A stretch of DNA of 64,000 nucleotides from GM7GCV1 sp965222065 (GTDB lineage: Bacteria > Pseudomonadota > Gammaproteobacteria > Pseudomonadales > GM7GCV1): positions 992,001-1,056,000 of the forward strand of contig OZ244933.1 in NCBI GenBank assembly GCA_965222065.1, given 5' to 3'. Each line of letters starts with the position of its first letter. The first letter of the stretch is position 1. Positions 1-8,498 of the stretch are shown in pieces. Under the pieces are notes generated by a model, which was not told the origin of the DNA, searched no databases, and saw nothing but the letters and a program-made list of their open reading frames with translations. The position numbers and the translations under genes are program-made.

Positions 1-494
1 TGGATCGCATCAGGGGTCGTAAATCCAGTGGGCTTGTAACCAGTGCTCAAAGGCATGCCCGCACCCAATGTGCCTATATGCCCGGATGGTTTACCTAACT
101 GGTTCAGCAGCCAGCTCAACCAAAAACAGCAGCTGGTCTTACCATTGGTACCCGTGATACCGATGACATCAAGGGCATGACTGGGATGCCCGTAAAATTC
201 ACCCGCCATAAATGAAAGGCGAGCTGGCAGTTCCGGCACCAATGCCACCGGCACATCCAGTGTTAACTGCTCGACTTCGGGCAAATCTGAAATAATGGCG
301 ACGGCGCCTGAGTTGACGGCCTCTTCGGCAAATTCGGTTCCGGGCCGACCATAGCCACGCAAGGCAACAAACAGATTGCCCGATTTAACTGTTCGCGAAT
401 CCGAGCTCAAACCGGTGATCAGCATTCCCTGAACTGCCGGATCGAATTGGGGTGCTATTTTCCCAAGTGGCACGGGGGATATCATCGCGCTCAT
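1..494 (-). CDS. murE: UDP-MurNAc-tripeptide synthetase MurE, N-terminal part
   Basis: MurE is the cytoplasmic ligase that adds the third amino acid (meso-diaminopimelate in Gram-negatives) to UDP-MurNAc-L-Ala-D-Glu. I translated this edge gene by hand. It starts with ATG at 494, overlapping the ftsI stop codon (ATGA), and stays open to the window edge (164 codons). The N-terminal Mur domain contains SDSRTVKSGNLFVALRG, followed by the ATP-binding loop GITGTNGKTS and by HIGTLG and TGFTTPDAI, all typical of MurE rather than MurF. The C-terminal ligase domains lie outside the window. It is the last visible gene of the mraZ-rsmH-ftsL-ftsI-murE operon, as in most gammaproteobacteria. The amino-acid specificity motif is not visible. 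Confidence 0.95.
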   Translation of the reverse strand, partial: MSAMISPVPLGKIAPQFDPAVQGMLITGLSSDSRTVKSGNLFVALRGYGRPGTEFAEEAVNSGAVAIISDLPEVEQLTLDVPVALVPELPARLSFMAGEFYGHPSHALDVIGITGTNGKTSCCFWLSWLLNQLGKPSGHIGTLGAGMPLSTGYKPTGFTTPDAI

Positions 495-2227
495 CGTGCT
501 GCCACCCGCTGGGATGCATCTTCCGGAATAATACGAAGAATGCGCAGTGCATCGCTCAATACTTCCGAGAACACTGGCGCGGCGACCAGGCCACCAAAAT
601 AGTCGCCAGCCTGTGGATCAGTAATCACGACAACGGCAACCAGTTTGGGGTTATCGGCAGGAACCATACCGGCAAAAAGGGATGCATAGCGATCATCTTC
701 ATAGCCACCGGCACCTACCAGATGCCCCGTGCCCGTCTTGCCAGCCACGGAATAGCCTTCAATCTGGGCACGGGTGCCTGTTCCATGATCTACCACATCA
801 ACCATCATCTCGCGAATAGTGGCGGCGATATCCTTGTCCATGACTTGCTCATCGGGAATACCAGCAGTGCCCTGAACCAGCCGGGGCGACACTCTTGTGC
901 CTCCATTGGCGAGCACGCTGTACGCCTGGGCCAATTGCAAAGAGGTGGCAGTCAGACCGTAACCGAAAGAAAAAGTCGCCTGCTGAATATCACTCCAACG
1001 GTTTCTCTGGGGCAACACACCGCCCAGTTCACCAGGAAAACCCATACCTGGAGGCGTGCCCAGCCCGACGCGCTGAAACATATCGTGTAAGGCTTCCGGC
1101 TCCATCTCCATGGCTATTTTTACTGTGCCAACCTGGCTGGACTTGGCCAGTACAGTGCGCACATCCAGCTCACCATAATTCACTGGATCCTGTATCAGAT
1201 TGCCGCCAACACGCATGTATCCCGGGGACGTATTTACCCGGGTAGAAGGCTGCACGATCCGCTGTTCAAGCGCAGCCGCCAGTGTAAAAGGCTTAACGGT
1301 TGAACCCGGCTCGAAGCTATCCACCACCGCACGATTACGCATGGCGTTGGGATTAAAATCACGCGAGTTGGGGTTAAAGGATGGTTGACTGACCATCGCC
1401 AGCACTTCACCGCTCTCGGGATCCATAATGACCATTGACGCTGCCTTGGCCTGATGCTTGGTCACCGCCGCTTTCAACGCCCGGTAAGCGATGTATTGAA
1501 GACGCAAATCAATTGTCAGCTGAATATCCGACCCGGGCTCAACGGCCTTAACCAGACCCAGTCGTTCTACTACCTGCCCGCGAAGATCCTTGACTACCCG
1601 CTCACTGCCTGACTGGCCACGCAATACCGACTCAAAACCCAGCTCGACACCTTCGATACCGCGATCATCGATATCGGTCAGTCCGACGACCTGTGCAGTG
1701 ACCTCGGCTTCCGGATAAAAGCGCCGATACTCCGTCTGCACATTGAGGCCCAGCATTTTTAACTCCATGATTTCTCGGGCTTCCGCTGGGGACATGCCCC
1801 GGCGCAGATACATAAACTGACTGTCCTGATATCTGGAGAAACGTTTTTCGAGATCCGTCGCAGAGACCTCAAGAGCCTCTGCCAGGCGGGGCAGGTTTGA
1901 CGGATCAAATACCCCCGGGTTCAGCCAAAGCGCTGCCAGGGGTGTGCTAATCGCCAGGGGCTCACCATTTCTGTCAGTAATTGCACCACGATAGGCGGGG
2001 ATTTCCTGTTCACGAATCGTCCGAACCTGCCCCTGATACTGCAAAAACTGGTAGCCCTGTTCGACATCCGGCATGACCTGCAAGCTGGCGATACGCAGCG
2101 CGAGCCCCAGCCCGAGAAGCGCCACAGAAAATTGCACAACCATAAAGCGCCAGTTTGTTGCCCAGGATCCCAGAATGCCTGTTTTTGGATCCTGGCGACG
2201 GGGCCTGGGTGTTGCTCCACGACTCAT
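491..2227 (-). CDS. ftsI: Peptidoglycan DD-transpeptidase FtsI (PBP3)
   Basis: FtsI is the divisome transpeptidase that cross-links septal peptidoglycan in the periplasm. The 578-residue protein has a short cytoplasmic N-terminus, one membrane anchor (about residues 27-48), a PBP dimerisation domain starting near AYRGAITDRNGEPLA, and a C-terminal transpeptidase domain. The nucleophile motif is STVK (Ser309) and the third motif is KTGTG. The second motif reads SSQ around residues 363-365, where E. coli has SSN; this may matter for beta-lactam binding but is only an observation. Its start overlaps the ftsL stop (ATGA) and its stop overlaps the murE start, indicating translational coupling. Length is normal for the family. 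Confidence 0.97.
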   Translation of the reverse strand: MSRGATPRPRRQDPKTGILGSWATNWRFMVVQFSVALLGLGLALRIASLQVMPDVEQGYQFLQYQGQVRTIREQEIPAYRGAITDRNGEPLAISTPLAALWLNPGVFDPSNLPRLAEALEVSATDLEKRFSRYQDSQFMYLRRGMSPAEAREIMELKMLGLNVQTEYRRFYPEAEVTAQVVGLTDIDDRGIEGVELGFESVLRGQSGSERVVKDLRGQVVERLGLVKAVEPGSDIQLTIDLRLQYIAYRALKAAVTKHQAKAASMVIMDPESGEVLAMVSQPSFNPNSRDFNPNAMRNRAVVDSFEPGSTVKPFTLAAALEQRIVQPSTRVNTSPGYMRVGGNLIQDPVNYGELDVRTVLAKSSQVGTVKIAMEMEPEALHDMFQRVGLGTPPGMGFPGELGGVLPQRNRWSDIQQATFSFGYGLTATSLQLAQAYSVLANGGTRVSPRLVQGTAGIPDEQVMDKDIAATIREMMVDVVDHGTGTRAQIEGYSVAGKTGTGHLVGAGGYEDDRYASLFAGMVPADNPKLVAVVVITDPQAGDYFGGLVAAPVFSEVLSDALRILRIIPEDASQRVAAR

Positions 2228-2502
2228 GGCAACAGCACCCCTATTTCCTTATCGGTAGGAAATTTCAAACCGAGGCGCCCGGTGGCTACACGCTCAACCC
2301 CCGCGGCCGATGTAAGCGCACGCTCCTGTAGTTGCAACTGACCGTGAGCCACCTGCAGATTATTAGCCTCTGAACGCAGCCCAAGAAGATAGCTGGTTTG
2401 TGAACGCGTTTCGTTGGTGGCCCACACAACCAGGAGTGCCGAGGTGATCACGGCAACCCAAAGCAGGGAGATCGTAAATTTTTCGAAGAGCAGATCTTTC
2501 AT
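2224..2502 (-). CDS. ftsL: Cell division protein FtsL
   Basis: FtsL is a small bitopic divisome protein that forms a periplasmic coiled-coil complex with FtsB and FtsQ and helps activate FtsWI. The 92-residue product has a short cytoplasmic tail, a membrane segment (about residues 10-28, LLWVAVITSALLVVWA) and a heptad-like periplasmic region rich in Leu, Gln and Glu. Family sequence identity is low, so the call rests mainly on topology, size and position between rsmH and ftsI. It overlaps both neighbours: TGATG with rsmH and ATGA with ftsI. Confidence 0.93.
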   Translation of the reverse strand: MKDLLFEKFTISLLWVAVITSALLVVWATNETRSQTSYLLGLRSEANNLQVAHGQLQLQERALTSAAGVERVATGRLGLKFPTDKEIGVLLP

Positions 2503-3437
2503 CAGGCTACCCTCTCCGCCACACGCATCACCGCACTTCTTGCTCTCGGGTTGACCGAAATTTCTTCAGCGGAGGGCTTGATCGCCTTTCCTACCAGTTT
2601 GAGTGGTGGCTGCTCCTGCTGAGACGCCATCACGGGAATACCCCTGGGCAAGCGGGCAGTTCGCGATCGATCACGCATAAAGCGTTTCACCAGACGATCT
2701 TCCAGCGAATGGAAACTGATCACAACCAGGCGTCCACCTATTGCCAGCAGTGTCAACGCATCCTCAAGTGCTTTGCGTACTTCATCCAGCTCGGAATTAA
2801 TCTGAATGCGTATCGCCTGAAAACTGCGAGTTGCGGGATGCTTGTGAGGGTCTTTCACCGGGGTAGCAGCATCGATGATCTGCGCCAGCTCTGAGGTTGT
2901 CTGTATAGGCCCACTTGCTCTGCGCTCCACAATCGCTGTCGCAATCCGACGGGCAAATCGTTCTTCACCGTATTCTTTAAGCACACGAACCAGGTCTTCA
3001 AGATCTACTTTCTGCAACCACTCCGAGGCGCTTGGCCCGGCCGTGGGATTCATACGCATATCCAGCGGCCCATCCGCCATAAAACTAAAACCACGCTCTG
3101 CTGCGTCCAGTTGTGGCGAGGACACCCCAAGGTCAAGCAACACACCGGAAACCTTGGCCTTCCAGCCCATCTCTTCCGCCAGGCGACCTATTTGGGAAAA
3201 TTCACTGTGCCTGAAACAAAGACGCGACTCATTTTGGAGTCGCGCTTTCCCGTCCTCTATCGCCTCGGGATCCCTATCAACGGCCATCAGCCGCCCGGAA
3301 CTTCCCAGGCGATCGAGTATGAGGCTGCTATGACCACCGCGACCGAAGGTTCCATCAATATAAATACCATTCACATCAACCATGAGGGCATCAACGGCTT
3401 CATTGAGTAGGACAGTGGTGTGTTTGAAGGACGCCAT
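2502..3437 (-). CDS. rsmH: 16S rRNA m4C1402 methyltransferase RsmH (MraW)
   Basis: RsmH transfers a methyl group from SAM to N4 of C1402 in 16S rRNA. The product contains the typical start MASFKHTTVLLNEAV, a SAM-binding segment YIDGTFGRGGHS, GVLLDLGVSSPQLD and the C-terminal ISFHSLEDRLVKRFM. The frame is open further upstream, to 3497, but I place the start at the ATG at 3437. It follows an AGAGGTGA ribosome-binding site and gives the usual family N-terminus of about 311 residues. The gene begins 13 bases after mraZ and its TGA overlaps the ftsL ATG. Confidence 0.96.
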   Translation of the reverse strand: MASFKHTTVLLNEAVDALMVDVNGIYIDGTFGRGGHSSLILDRLGSSGRLMAVDRDPEAIEDGKARLQNESRLCFRHSEFSQIGRLAEEMGWKAKVSGVLLDLGVSSPQLDAAERGFSFMADGPLDMRMNPTAGPSASEWLQKVDLEDLVRVLKEYGEERFARRIATAIVERRASGPIQTTSELAQIIDAATPVKDPHKHPATRSFQAIRIQINSELDEVRKALEDALTLLAIGGRLVVISFHSLEDRLVKRFMRDRSRTARLPRGIPVMASQQEQPPLKLVGKAIKPSAEEISVNPRARSAVMRVAERVA

Positions 3438-3450
3438 TACCAGATCACCT

Positions 3451-3906
3451 CTAGTAAGACAGCGAACGCATTTCTTCGGGTAGCTCTTCCAGGCCATCCG
3501 ACATATTTTGAATATCCTCGAAGCGGGTTTCCCAGAGCGCTTCTGACCAAATCTCGATCTTCTGCCCCTGCCCGAGAAGAATTAAACCTTTTTCCAGTTC
3601 GGCATAACGACGCAACATAGGCGGAACGAGAATGCGGCCATTGCCATCCATATCCAGATCGGATGCGTGACCTATAAACAGCTGCTGTAATCGACGCGCT
3701 TGTGGATTGATAGAGGGCAAGGCTTCGATTTTTTCCTGAATTTCTTCCCAACGCGGCAGGGGATACAACGCCAGGTTCTTTGTGTTCGGGTCGATTGTGA
3801 CCACAACGTGCCCATCACACGCAGACAACAACTGGTCGCGAAAACGGGCTGGCACGGACATGCGCCCCTTTGCGTCCATATTGATTGAATGTATGCCGCG
3901 AAACAC
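3451..3906 (-). CDS. mraZ: Transcriptional regulator MraZ
   Basis: MraZ is a DNA-binding protein of the AbrB-like swapped-hairpin class that represses its own dcw operon. The 151-residue protein has two SpoVT/AbrB-type repeats: MFRGIHSINMDAKGRMSVP near the N-terminus and DLDMDGNGRILVPPMLR in the second half, both with the diagnostic D-x-x-GR-(M/I)-xVP pattern. It is the first gene of the operon, with its promoter and three 10-base-phased GTGGK boxes immediately upstream, so autoregulation can be inferred from the sequence. Length is typical (E. coli MraZ is about 152 residues). Confidence 0.97.
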   Translation of the reverse strand: MFRGIHSINMDAKGRMSVPARFRDQLLSACDGHVVVTIDPNTKNLALYPLPRWEEIQEKIEALPSINPQARRLQQLFIGHASDLDMDGNGRILVPPMLRRYAELEKGLILLGQGQKIEIWSEALWETRFEDIQNMSDGLEELPEEMRSLSY

Positions 3907-3959
3907 TGTATTGGTCCTCTATCTCCCCCGCTCATGCTTACGAAAGCATCAGCAGATAA

Positions 3960-3994
3960 ACCACAATTACCCACAATTTGGGATTTTTTACCAC
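3960..3994 (-). promoter_or_regulatory. MraZ operator: phased GTGGK boxes
   Basis: Read on the minus strand, GTGGT (3994-3990), GTGGG (3974-3970) and GTGGT (3964-3960) start 20 and 10 bases apart. This is one register of the 10-base-spaced TGGG-type repeats bound by MraZ, with one repeat (ATCCC) degenerate. They lie directly downstream of the mra -10 element, in the transcribed leader, where repression of mraZ is expected. A small hairpin (ATGCTT-TCGT-AAGCAT, 3949-3934) follows before the mraZ start. Confidence 0.8.
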
Positions 3995-4002
3995 TGGATT
4001 GC

Positions 4003-4030
4003 ACTATAGACCTGAAAATATCCAAGTCAA
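4003..4030 (-). promoter_or_regulatory. sigma70 promoter of the mraZ/dcw operon
   Basis: On the minus strand a -35 TTGACT (4030-4025) is separated by 16 bases from a -10 TATAGT (4008-4003). T-tracts just upstream (about 4034-4052) resemble an UP element. The predicted start near 3996 would place the MraZ boxes at the beginning of the transcript. This is the only strong promoter seen for the five dcw genes in the window. Confidence 0.8.
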
Positions 4031-4230
4031 TAGAGGAAAAAATCCAAAAAAACCAATAGCACCAGTAACTTAGTGGTTTGGAGAGATGTGGGAGAAAAGA
4101 GAGAAAACACTACCCGATCAAAAACAGCCGGATGCAAAAAAAACCTAACATCTTTAAAAGAAATTAGATTTTTTTGGAATAAGAATTATTTTTTTAGATC
4201 AAAAAATAAGGGCGAAAATTGGAGAAAAAT
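4031..4230. other. AT-rich spacer between rnpB and the mra promoter
   Basis: About 200 bases separate the 3' end of rnpB from the mra promoter. The stretch is strongly AT-rich, with many A/T tracts, and has no convincing coding potential. No GC-rich intrinsic terminator for rnpB is visible; its 3' end runs straight into AATTTTT. The T-tracts on the minus strand may assist termination of rnpB or curve the DNA upstream of the mra promoter; both are inferences. Confidence 0.5.
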
Positions 4231-4583
<353 letters not shown>

Positions 4584-4589
4584 GCGCGA

Positions 4590-4618
4590 AGCATAGGCCC
4601 GACTCCAGGGAGAGTCAA
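4590..4618 (-). promoter_or_regulatory. rnpB promoter
   Basis: On the minus strand TTGACT (4618-4613), a 17-base spacer and TATGCT (4595-4590) form a near-consensus sigma70 promoter. Seven bases separate the -10 element from the mature 5' end inferred from helix P1. The -35 element begins two bases after the stop codon of the alanine dehydrogenase gene. Confidence 0.85.
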
Positions 4619-4620
4619 TT

Positions 4621-5739
4621 TTAAGAGCTCTCCAATGTAGATAATGCCGGCACATATTCAAGGCCCTGGTCGCGGGCAACAACTTCCAGCGTGATCTTTC
4701 CCCTGTGCACGTTCAGGCCGTTTCTTAAATGCTCATCAGCCAGCAGGGCCTGAATGCCTCCAGACGATAATTTCAATACGTACGGCAGCGTTGCCTGATT
4801 TAGCGCCAACGTCGCCGTACGGGCAACGGAAGACGGCATGTTGGTCACACAGTAATGCACGATCCCATCGACGATAAAAGTCGGCTCAGAATGCGTCGTT
4901 GGCCTGGAAGTTTCAAAGCACCCTCCCTGGTCAATTGCCACATCAACCAGCACGGCACCTTCGTTCATCAGGGCCAGATGCTCTCTGTTAATAACCATGG
5001 GGGCCTTGCCTCCTGGCGTCAGTACGGCACCAATCACCAGATCCGCCTGGGGCAAATACCGGCTGATTTGTGCTTCAGTGGAGAGCTCAAACTGGGCTCG
5101 CTCACCATAGGTTTGCACAAGCTGTTCAAGTCGCTTTTCTGACTTGTCCAGGACAGTAACCCTGGCTCCCATGCCCAGCGCCACCTGCATGGCATTTTCC
5201 CCCACAACACCGGCACCAAGCACCAGGGCCTGTGCAGGTTCAACGCCTTCGACACCTGCTAGCAATAATCCTCGCCCACCCTGCGGCTTGCACAGATGAT
5301 GCGCCCCTTCCTGTACTGCGACCCGTCCAGCAACGCGTGACATGGGTGTCAGCAATGGCAGTCGGCCCTCATTATCGGTGATGGTTTCGTAAGCGATGCA
5401 GGTTGCCCCTGAATTTACCAGTCGTCGGGACAGAGTCTCGTCCGGGGCAAGATGAAGGTAGGCAAACAGGATCTGGCCGGCACGAAGCATTTGACACTCT
5501 TGTGGCTGGGGCTCCTTGACCTTGACAATCATGTCGGCAAGCTCGAATAGCCGACCGGCATCCGACACAATTTCTGCACCTGCCTTTTCATAGTCTGCGT
5601 CGGGGAAGCCGGAACCGATACCTGCCCCATGTTCGACAAACACTGAACGCCCAGCAGCTACTAATTCAGCCACAGAGGCTGGCGTCAAACCAACCCTGTA
5701 TTCCTGCGGCTTAATTTCCTTGGGCACACCTATTCGCAT
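4621..5739 (-). CDS. ald: Alanine dehydrogenase
   Basis: The enzyme catalyses NAD-dependent oxidative deamination of L-alanine to pyruvate and ammonium, or the reverse. The product begins MRIGVPKEIKPQEYRVGLTP, has the catalytic-domain motifs VKVKEPQPQE and YLHLAPD, and a Rossmann segment VLGAGVVGENAMQVALGMGA, all characteristic of Ald. The C-terminal ALNQATLPY and GLNVHRGKIT are also conserved. A TTG three codons upstream is possible, but the GAGGAG site sits nine bases before the ATG at 5739, which I use. The gene is monocistronic, between rsmI and rnpB, a position where pseudomonads usually have no gene, so it looks like a local insertion. Confidence 0.95.
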   Translation of the reverse strand: MRIGVPKEIKPQEYRVGLTPASVAELVAAGRSVFVEHGAGIGSGFPDADYEKAGAEIVSDAGRLFELADMIVKVKEPQPQECQMLRAGQILFAYLHLAPDETLSRRLVNSGATCIAYETITDNEGRLPLLTPMSRVAGRVAVQEGAHHLCKPQGGRGLLLAGVEGVEPAQALVLGAGVVGENAMQVALGMGARVTVLDKSEKRLEQLVQTYGERAQFELSTEAQISRYLPQADLVIGAVLTPGGKAPMVINREHLALMNEGAVLVDVAIDQGGCFETSRPTTHSEPTFIVDGIVHYCVTNMPSSVARTATLALNQATLPYVLKLSSGGIQALLADEHLRNGLNVHRGKITLEVVARDQGLEYVPALSTLESS

Positions 5740-5770
5740 GTTATGCAACTCCTCGTACAGACCAGCCTGC

Positions 5771-6628
5771 CTATTCTTTCCCGTTCTGGTCAGGCGATTT
5801 GTCTTTCAAATCAAGCCCCGCCTGATAACAGTCGTTTTTTCGCTCATCCAGCAACTCTGAGGCAACAGCGGCAGCTTTTTTTAACGGCAGGTTGCGCATC
5901 AGAATACGCATGTATTTCTCTATTTCCCGGCTTTCTCCCGAAGTTTTTTCCGCGCCCTGAATGACCAGGACAAACTCTCCTCTCAGTTGGTTCGCATCAA
6001 GATCCATCTGGGCAATGACATCCATGGCTGCACCGTAAAGCCAGGTTTCAAATGTTTTGGTTATTTCTCTCGCCACGCATATTTGACGATTCCCCAACAC
6101 ATTTTTAATGCTCTCCAGCGACTCCCTTATGCGATGACTGGATTCGTAACAGATCAGGGTTTCAGGTGCAGACGCAATCACGGAAAGCCATTTCTCCCTT
6201 GCCTGTTTTTTGGGTGGCGGAAAGCCCAAAAAAGTAAAGCGATCACTGGGCAGCCCCGAGCCAGCTAGCGCGGTAATCAGGGCACAGGCACCAGGGATCA
6301 CCGTGATTTCAATACCGGCCTCACGGGCGAGCTTGATCAGGCGATAGCCGGGATCCGAGACCAGCGGCATGCCTGCATCGGAAACAAGTGCGATTTGTTT
6401 GCCGCTTTCAAGCTGACGAACCAGTGAATGCGCCTGATCCAGCTCATTATGTTCGTGGTAGGCACACATGGGCGTACGCACATCAAAGTGCTGGCATAGT
6501 TGCCCCGTACGACGGGTATCCTCCGCAGCAATTAAATCTACCGATTGAAGACATTCAATGGCGCGAGGTACCATATCCCCCAGGTTGCCAATTGGTGTTG
6601 CAACTACAAAGAGCTTTGCGTTTGCCAT
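5771..6628 (-). CDS. rsmI: 16S rRNA 2'-O-ribose C1402 methyltransferase RsmI
   Basis: RsmI methylates the 2'-OH of C1402, the same nucleotide modified by RsmH, which is encoded 3 kb away. The tetrapyrrole-methylase fold is evident from LFVVATPIGNLGDM, DLIAAEDTRRTG, VSDAGMPLVSDPGYRL, VIPGACALITALAGSGLPSDRFTF and CYESSHR. The C-terminal PLKKAAAVASELLDERKND also matches the family. I start it at 6628 because MANAKLFVVATPIGNL is the normal family N-terminus; the open frame continues to 6676. Its ATG overlaps the ATG of the divergent lpoA by two bases (CATG), so each promoter should lie within the other gene. Confidence 0.96.
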   Translation of the reverse strand: MANAKLFVVATPIGNLGDMVPRAIECLQSVDLIAAEDTRRTGQLCQHFDVRTPMCAYHEHNELDQAHSLVRQLESGKQIALVSDAGMPLVSDPGYRLIKLAREAGIEITVIPGACALITALAGSGLPSDRFTFLGFPPPKKQAREKWLSVIASAPETLICYESSHRIRESLESIKNVLGNRQICVAREITKTFETWLYGAAMDVIAQMDLDANQLRGEFVLVIQGAEKTSGESREIEKYMRILMRNLPLKKAAAVASELLDERKNDCYQAGLDLKDKSPDQNGKE

Positions 6629-8474
6629 GAAAAAAACTTTTGCCTCCCGGCTGATTTTCGCCACTATCTTCGCCATTAGTCTGGTGCTTCAGGGTTGTGG
6701 CTCTACCCAAAGCTCTCCCTCAGGCACTCAAACTGAAGCAGCTGCGCCCTCGGAAGACGCACTACGATACGAGCATCTGGCCAACACCACGAACGATGAA
6801 ACTGAACGCGCAGTCTACCAATATTTGGCGGCACTTAGCTGGTATGACGAGGGCTTTCACGACCGGGCTTATTTTCTCCTCCGCGAGCTAAACGCGGAGC
6901 TGCTTGATGCCGAACAAAAAGTATCCCGGCAACTCACCTTGTCAGATTATTACCGCGAACGTGGTGAACTGGCCACCGCACTGGATCTGCTGGATGAGTC
7001 CTGGGTGCAGCAGGAACTGCGCACACTTGATAACGACATAAAAAGCCGCTGGGCAAATGCCACCGCACAACTGAGCTTGCTTTTGGGAGATTATCAGCGA
7101 GCATTTCGAGTCTATGACTTTGCTCTCTCTATTGCGGAAAACCCGGAACAAGCCCAGCTTCGCAATGGTCTCTGGAAAAGCTTGACTCTGGTCGATTCCC
7201 TGCCCAGCGCGCCCTACGCCAGCCCGGAAACAGAAGGCTGGATCGCCCTGGCGCAAATCAACAACCAGAGCACCGGGAGGGTAACAGACCAATATCTTGA
7301 GTACCTGCTCTGGCAGGATAATTACTACGACCATCCGGCCCGGCTCAACCCGCCAGCCAGCTTTGCCCTTCTGGAGCAAATTGCATCCAGTGATCGCCCA
7401 CGGGTCGCAATACTATTACCCCTGTCGGGTGATTTGGCCGCCGCAGGGAATGCCATACTTGATGGTTACATGGCCGCACGCGCCGACAGCTATCAGGCAG
7501 GTAATCTTGATCCCGAAGACCCGCTTGCCCCGCACGGTATCGAGATATTTGATACCAACGCCAACAACATTAACAGCATCGTCCGGCAACTCTATGAGAA
7601 AGAATTCGATTTGGTTATCGGCCCGCTTGATCGCAATACAGTTGCCAACTATGTCGAGATCATGCCGGATGTGCCGACACTGGCTCTGAACAATCTTCCA
7701 GAAGACATGGACCTTGGGGAAAAGCCTGTTCTGGGCCTGTCCCTGAATGTCGAGCAGGAAGCACAACAAGCTGCTGTCCGGGCTTTGCAGGAAGGCCACC
7801 AAAGCGCTATTGCCCTGGTACCTGACAGCGAATGGGGTTATCGGGCAGGCGAGGCATTTACCGATTTCTGGATTGCCGAAGGTGGCAACCTGGCTGCTTT
7901 CGCCCGCTATGGTGATAGCACCACCCACGCCGATCTCCTCGAGCGCAATCTGCACGTAGACGAAAGTATTGCACGCAAGAACGCCCTACAGGCGGAATTG
8001 GGAAAAGTACTGGAATTCACTCCCAGGCGGCGCCAGGATGTTGACGCCCTGTTCCTGGCGGCATCACCTTCGCAAGCCAGGCAACTAAAACCCATGCTGG
8101 CATTTTTCTTTGCGGAGGATATTCCGGTCTTTGCAACCTCAAGCATATACTCCGGATTTCCTGATCCCAGTGCCGACCGCGACCTGGACGGTATCGAGTT
8201 TTCGACCATGCCCTGGATCCTCAATAATGACAATCAGCTTCGCAACAGCATCTCCAGCCAGACCGGAGCCTCGGCCACTGCCCTGCGCATGCAGGCTCTT
8301 GGGATAGACAGCTTCTATCTTTCACAGCGTCTGATACAGCTCCAGGAAGCACCCGATACCATATACCGTGGCGTGCTTGGCAAGCTAAGCAAAGACAGTC
8401 AAGGCAATGACCTTGAAAGAGAACAGGTTTGGGCAGAATTTATCGGTGGGACCGCACGACCAGTAAACAACTAA
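6627..8474 (+). CDS. lpoA: Outer-membrane lipoprotein LpoA, activator of PBP1a
   Basis: LpoA (YraM) is an outer-membrane lipoprotein that reaches through the peptidoglycan and stimulates PBP1a. The 615-residue product starts MKKTFASRLIFATIFAISL and has a lipobox ending LVLQGC, so it should be lipidated at Cys24. The N-terminal half is TPR-like and helical. The C-terminal half is a periplasmic-binding-protein-like domain beginning near RPRVAILLPLSGDLAAAGNAILDGYMAA, with FDLVIGPLDR. The frame opens upstream at 6558, but only the ATG at 6627 gives the signal peptide first. It heads lpoA-yraN-diaA-dolP, the order also found in E. coli and Pseudomonas. Confidence 0.93.
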   Translation: MKKTFASRLIFATIFAISLVLQGCGSTQSSPSGTQTEAAAPSEDALRYEHLANTTNDETERAVYQYLAALSWYDEGFHDRAYFLLRELNAELLDAEQKVSRQLTLSDYYRERGELATALDLLDESWVQQELRTLDNDIKSRWANATAQLSLLLGDYQRAFRVYDFALSIAENPEQAQLRNGLWKSLTLVDSLPSAPYASPETEGWIALAQINNQSTGRVTDQYLEYLLWQDNYYDHPARLNPPASFALLEQIASSDRPRVAILLPLSGDLAAAGNAILDGYMAARADSYQAGNLDPEDPLAPHGIEIFDTNANNINSIVRQLYEKEFDLVIGPLDRNTVANYVEIMPDVPTLALNNLPEDMDLGEKPVLGLSLNVEQEAQQAAVRALQEGHQSAIALVPDSEWGYRAGEAFTDFWIAEGGNLAAFARYGDSTTHADLLERNLHVDESIARKNALQAELGKVLEFTPRRRQDVDALFLAASPSQARQLKPMLAFFFAEDIPVFATSSIYSGFPDPSADRDLDGIEFSTMPWILNNDNQLRNSISSQTGASATALRMQALGIDSFYLSQRLIQLQEAPDTIYRGVLGKLSKDSQGNDLEREQVWAEFIGGTARPVNN

Positions 8475-8498
8475 CGACCGACATAAATATCAAGTGGC

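Noticed and set aside
452..1090. A 212-codon plus-strand open frame over ftsI
   Set aside because: It is antisense to the transpeptidase domain of FtsI and has no ribosome-binding site or known domain.
4073..4092. GTGGT and GTGGG on the plus strand as further MraZ boxes
   Set aside because: They are 15 bases apart, in the opposite orientation and upstream of the promoter, so they do not fit the 10-base register.
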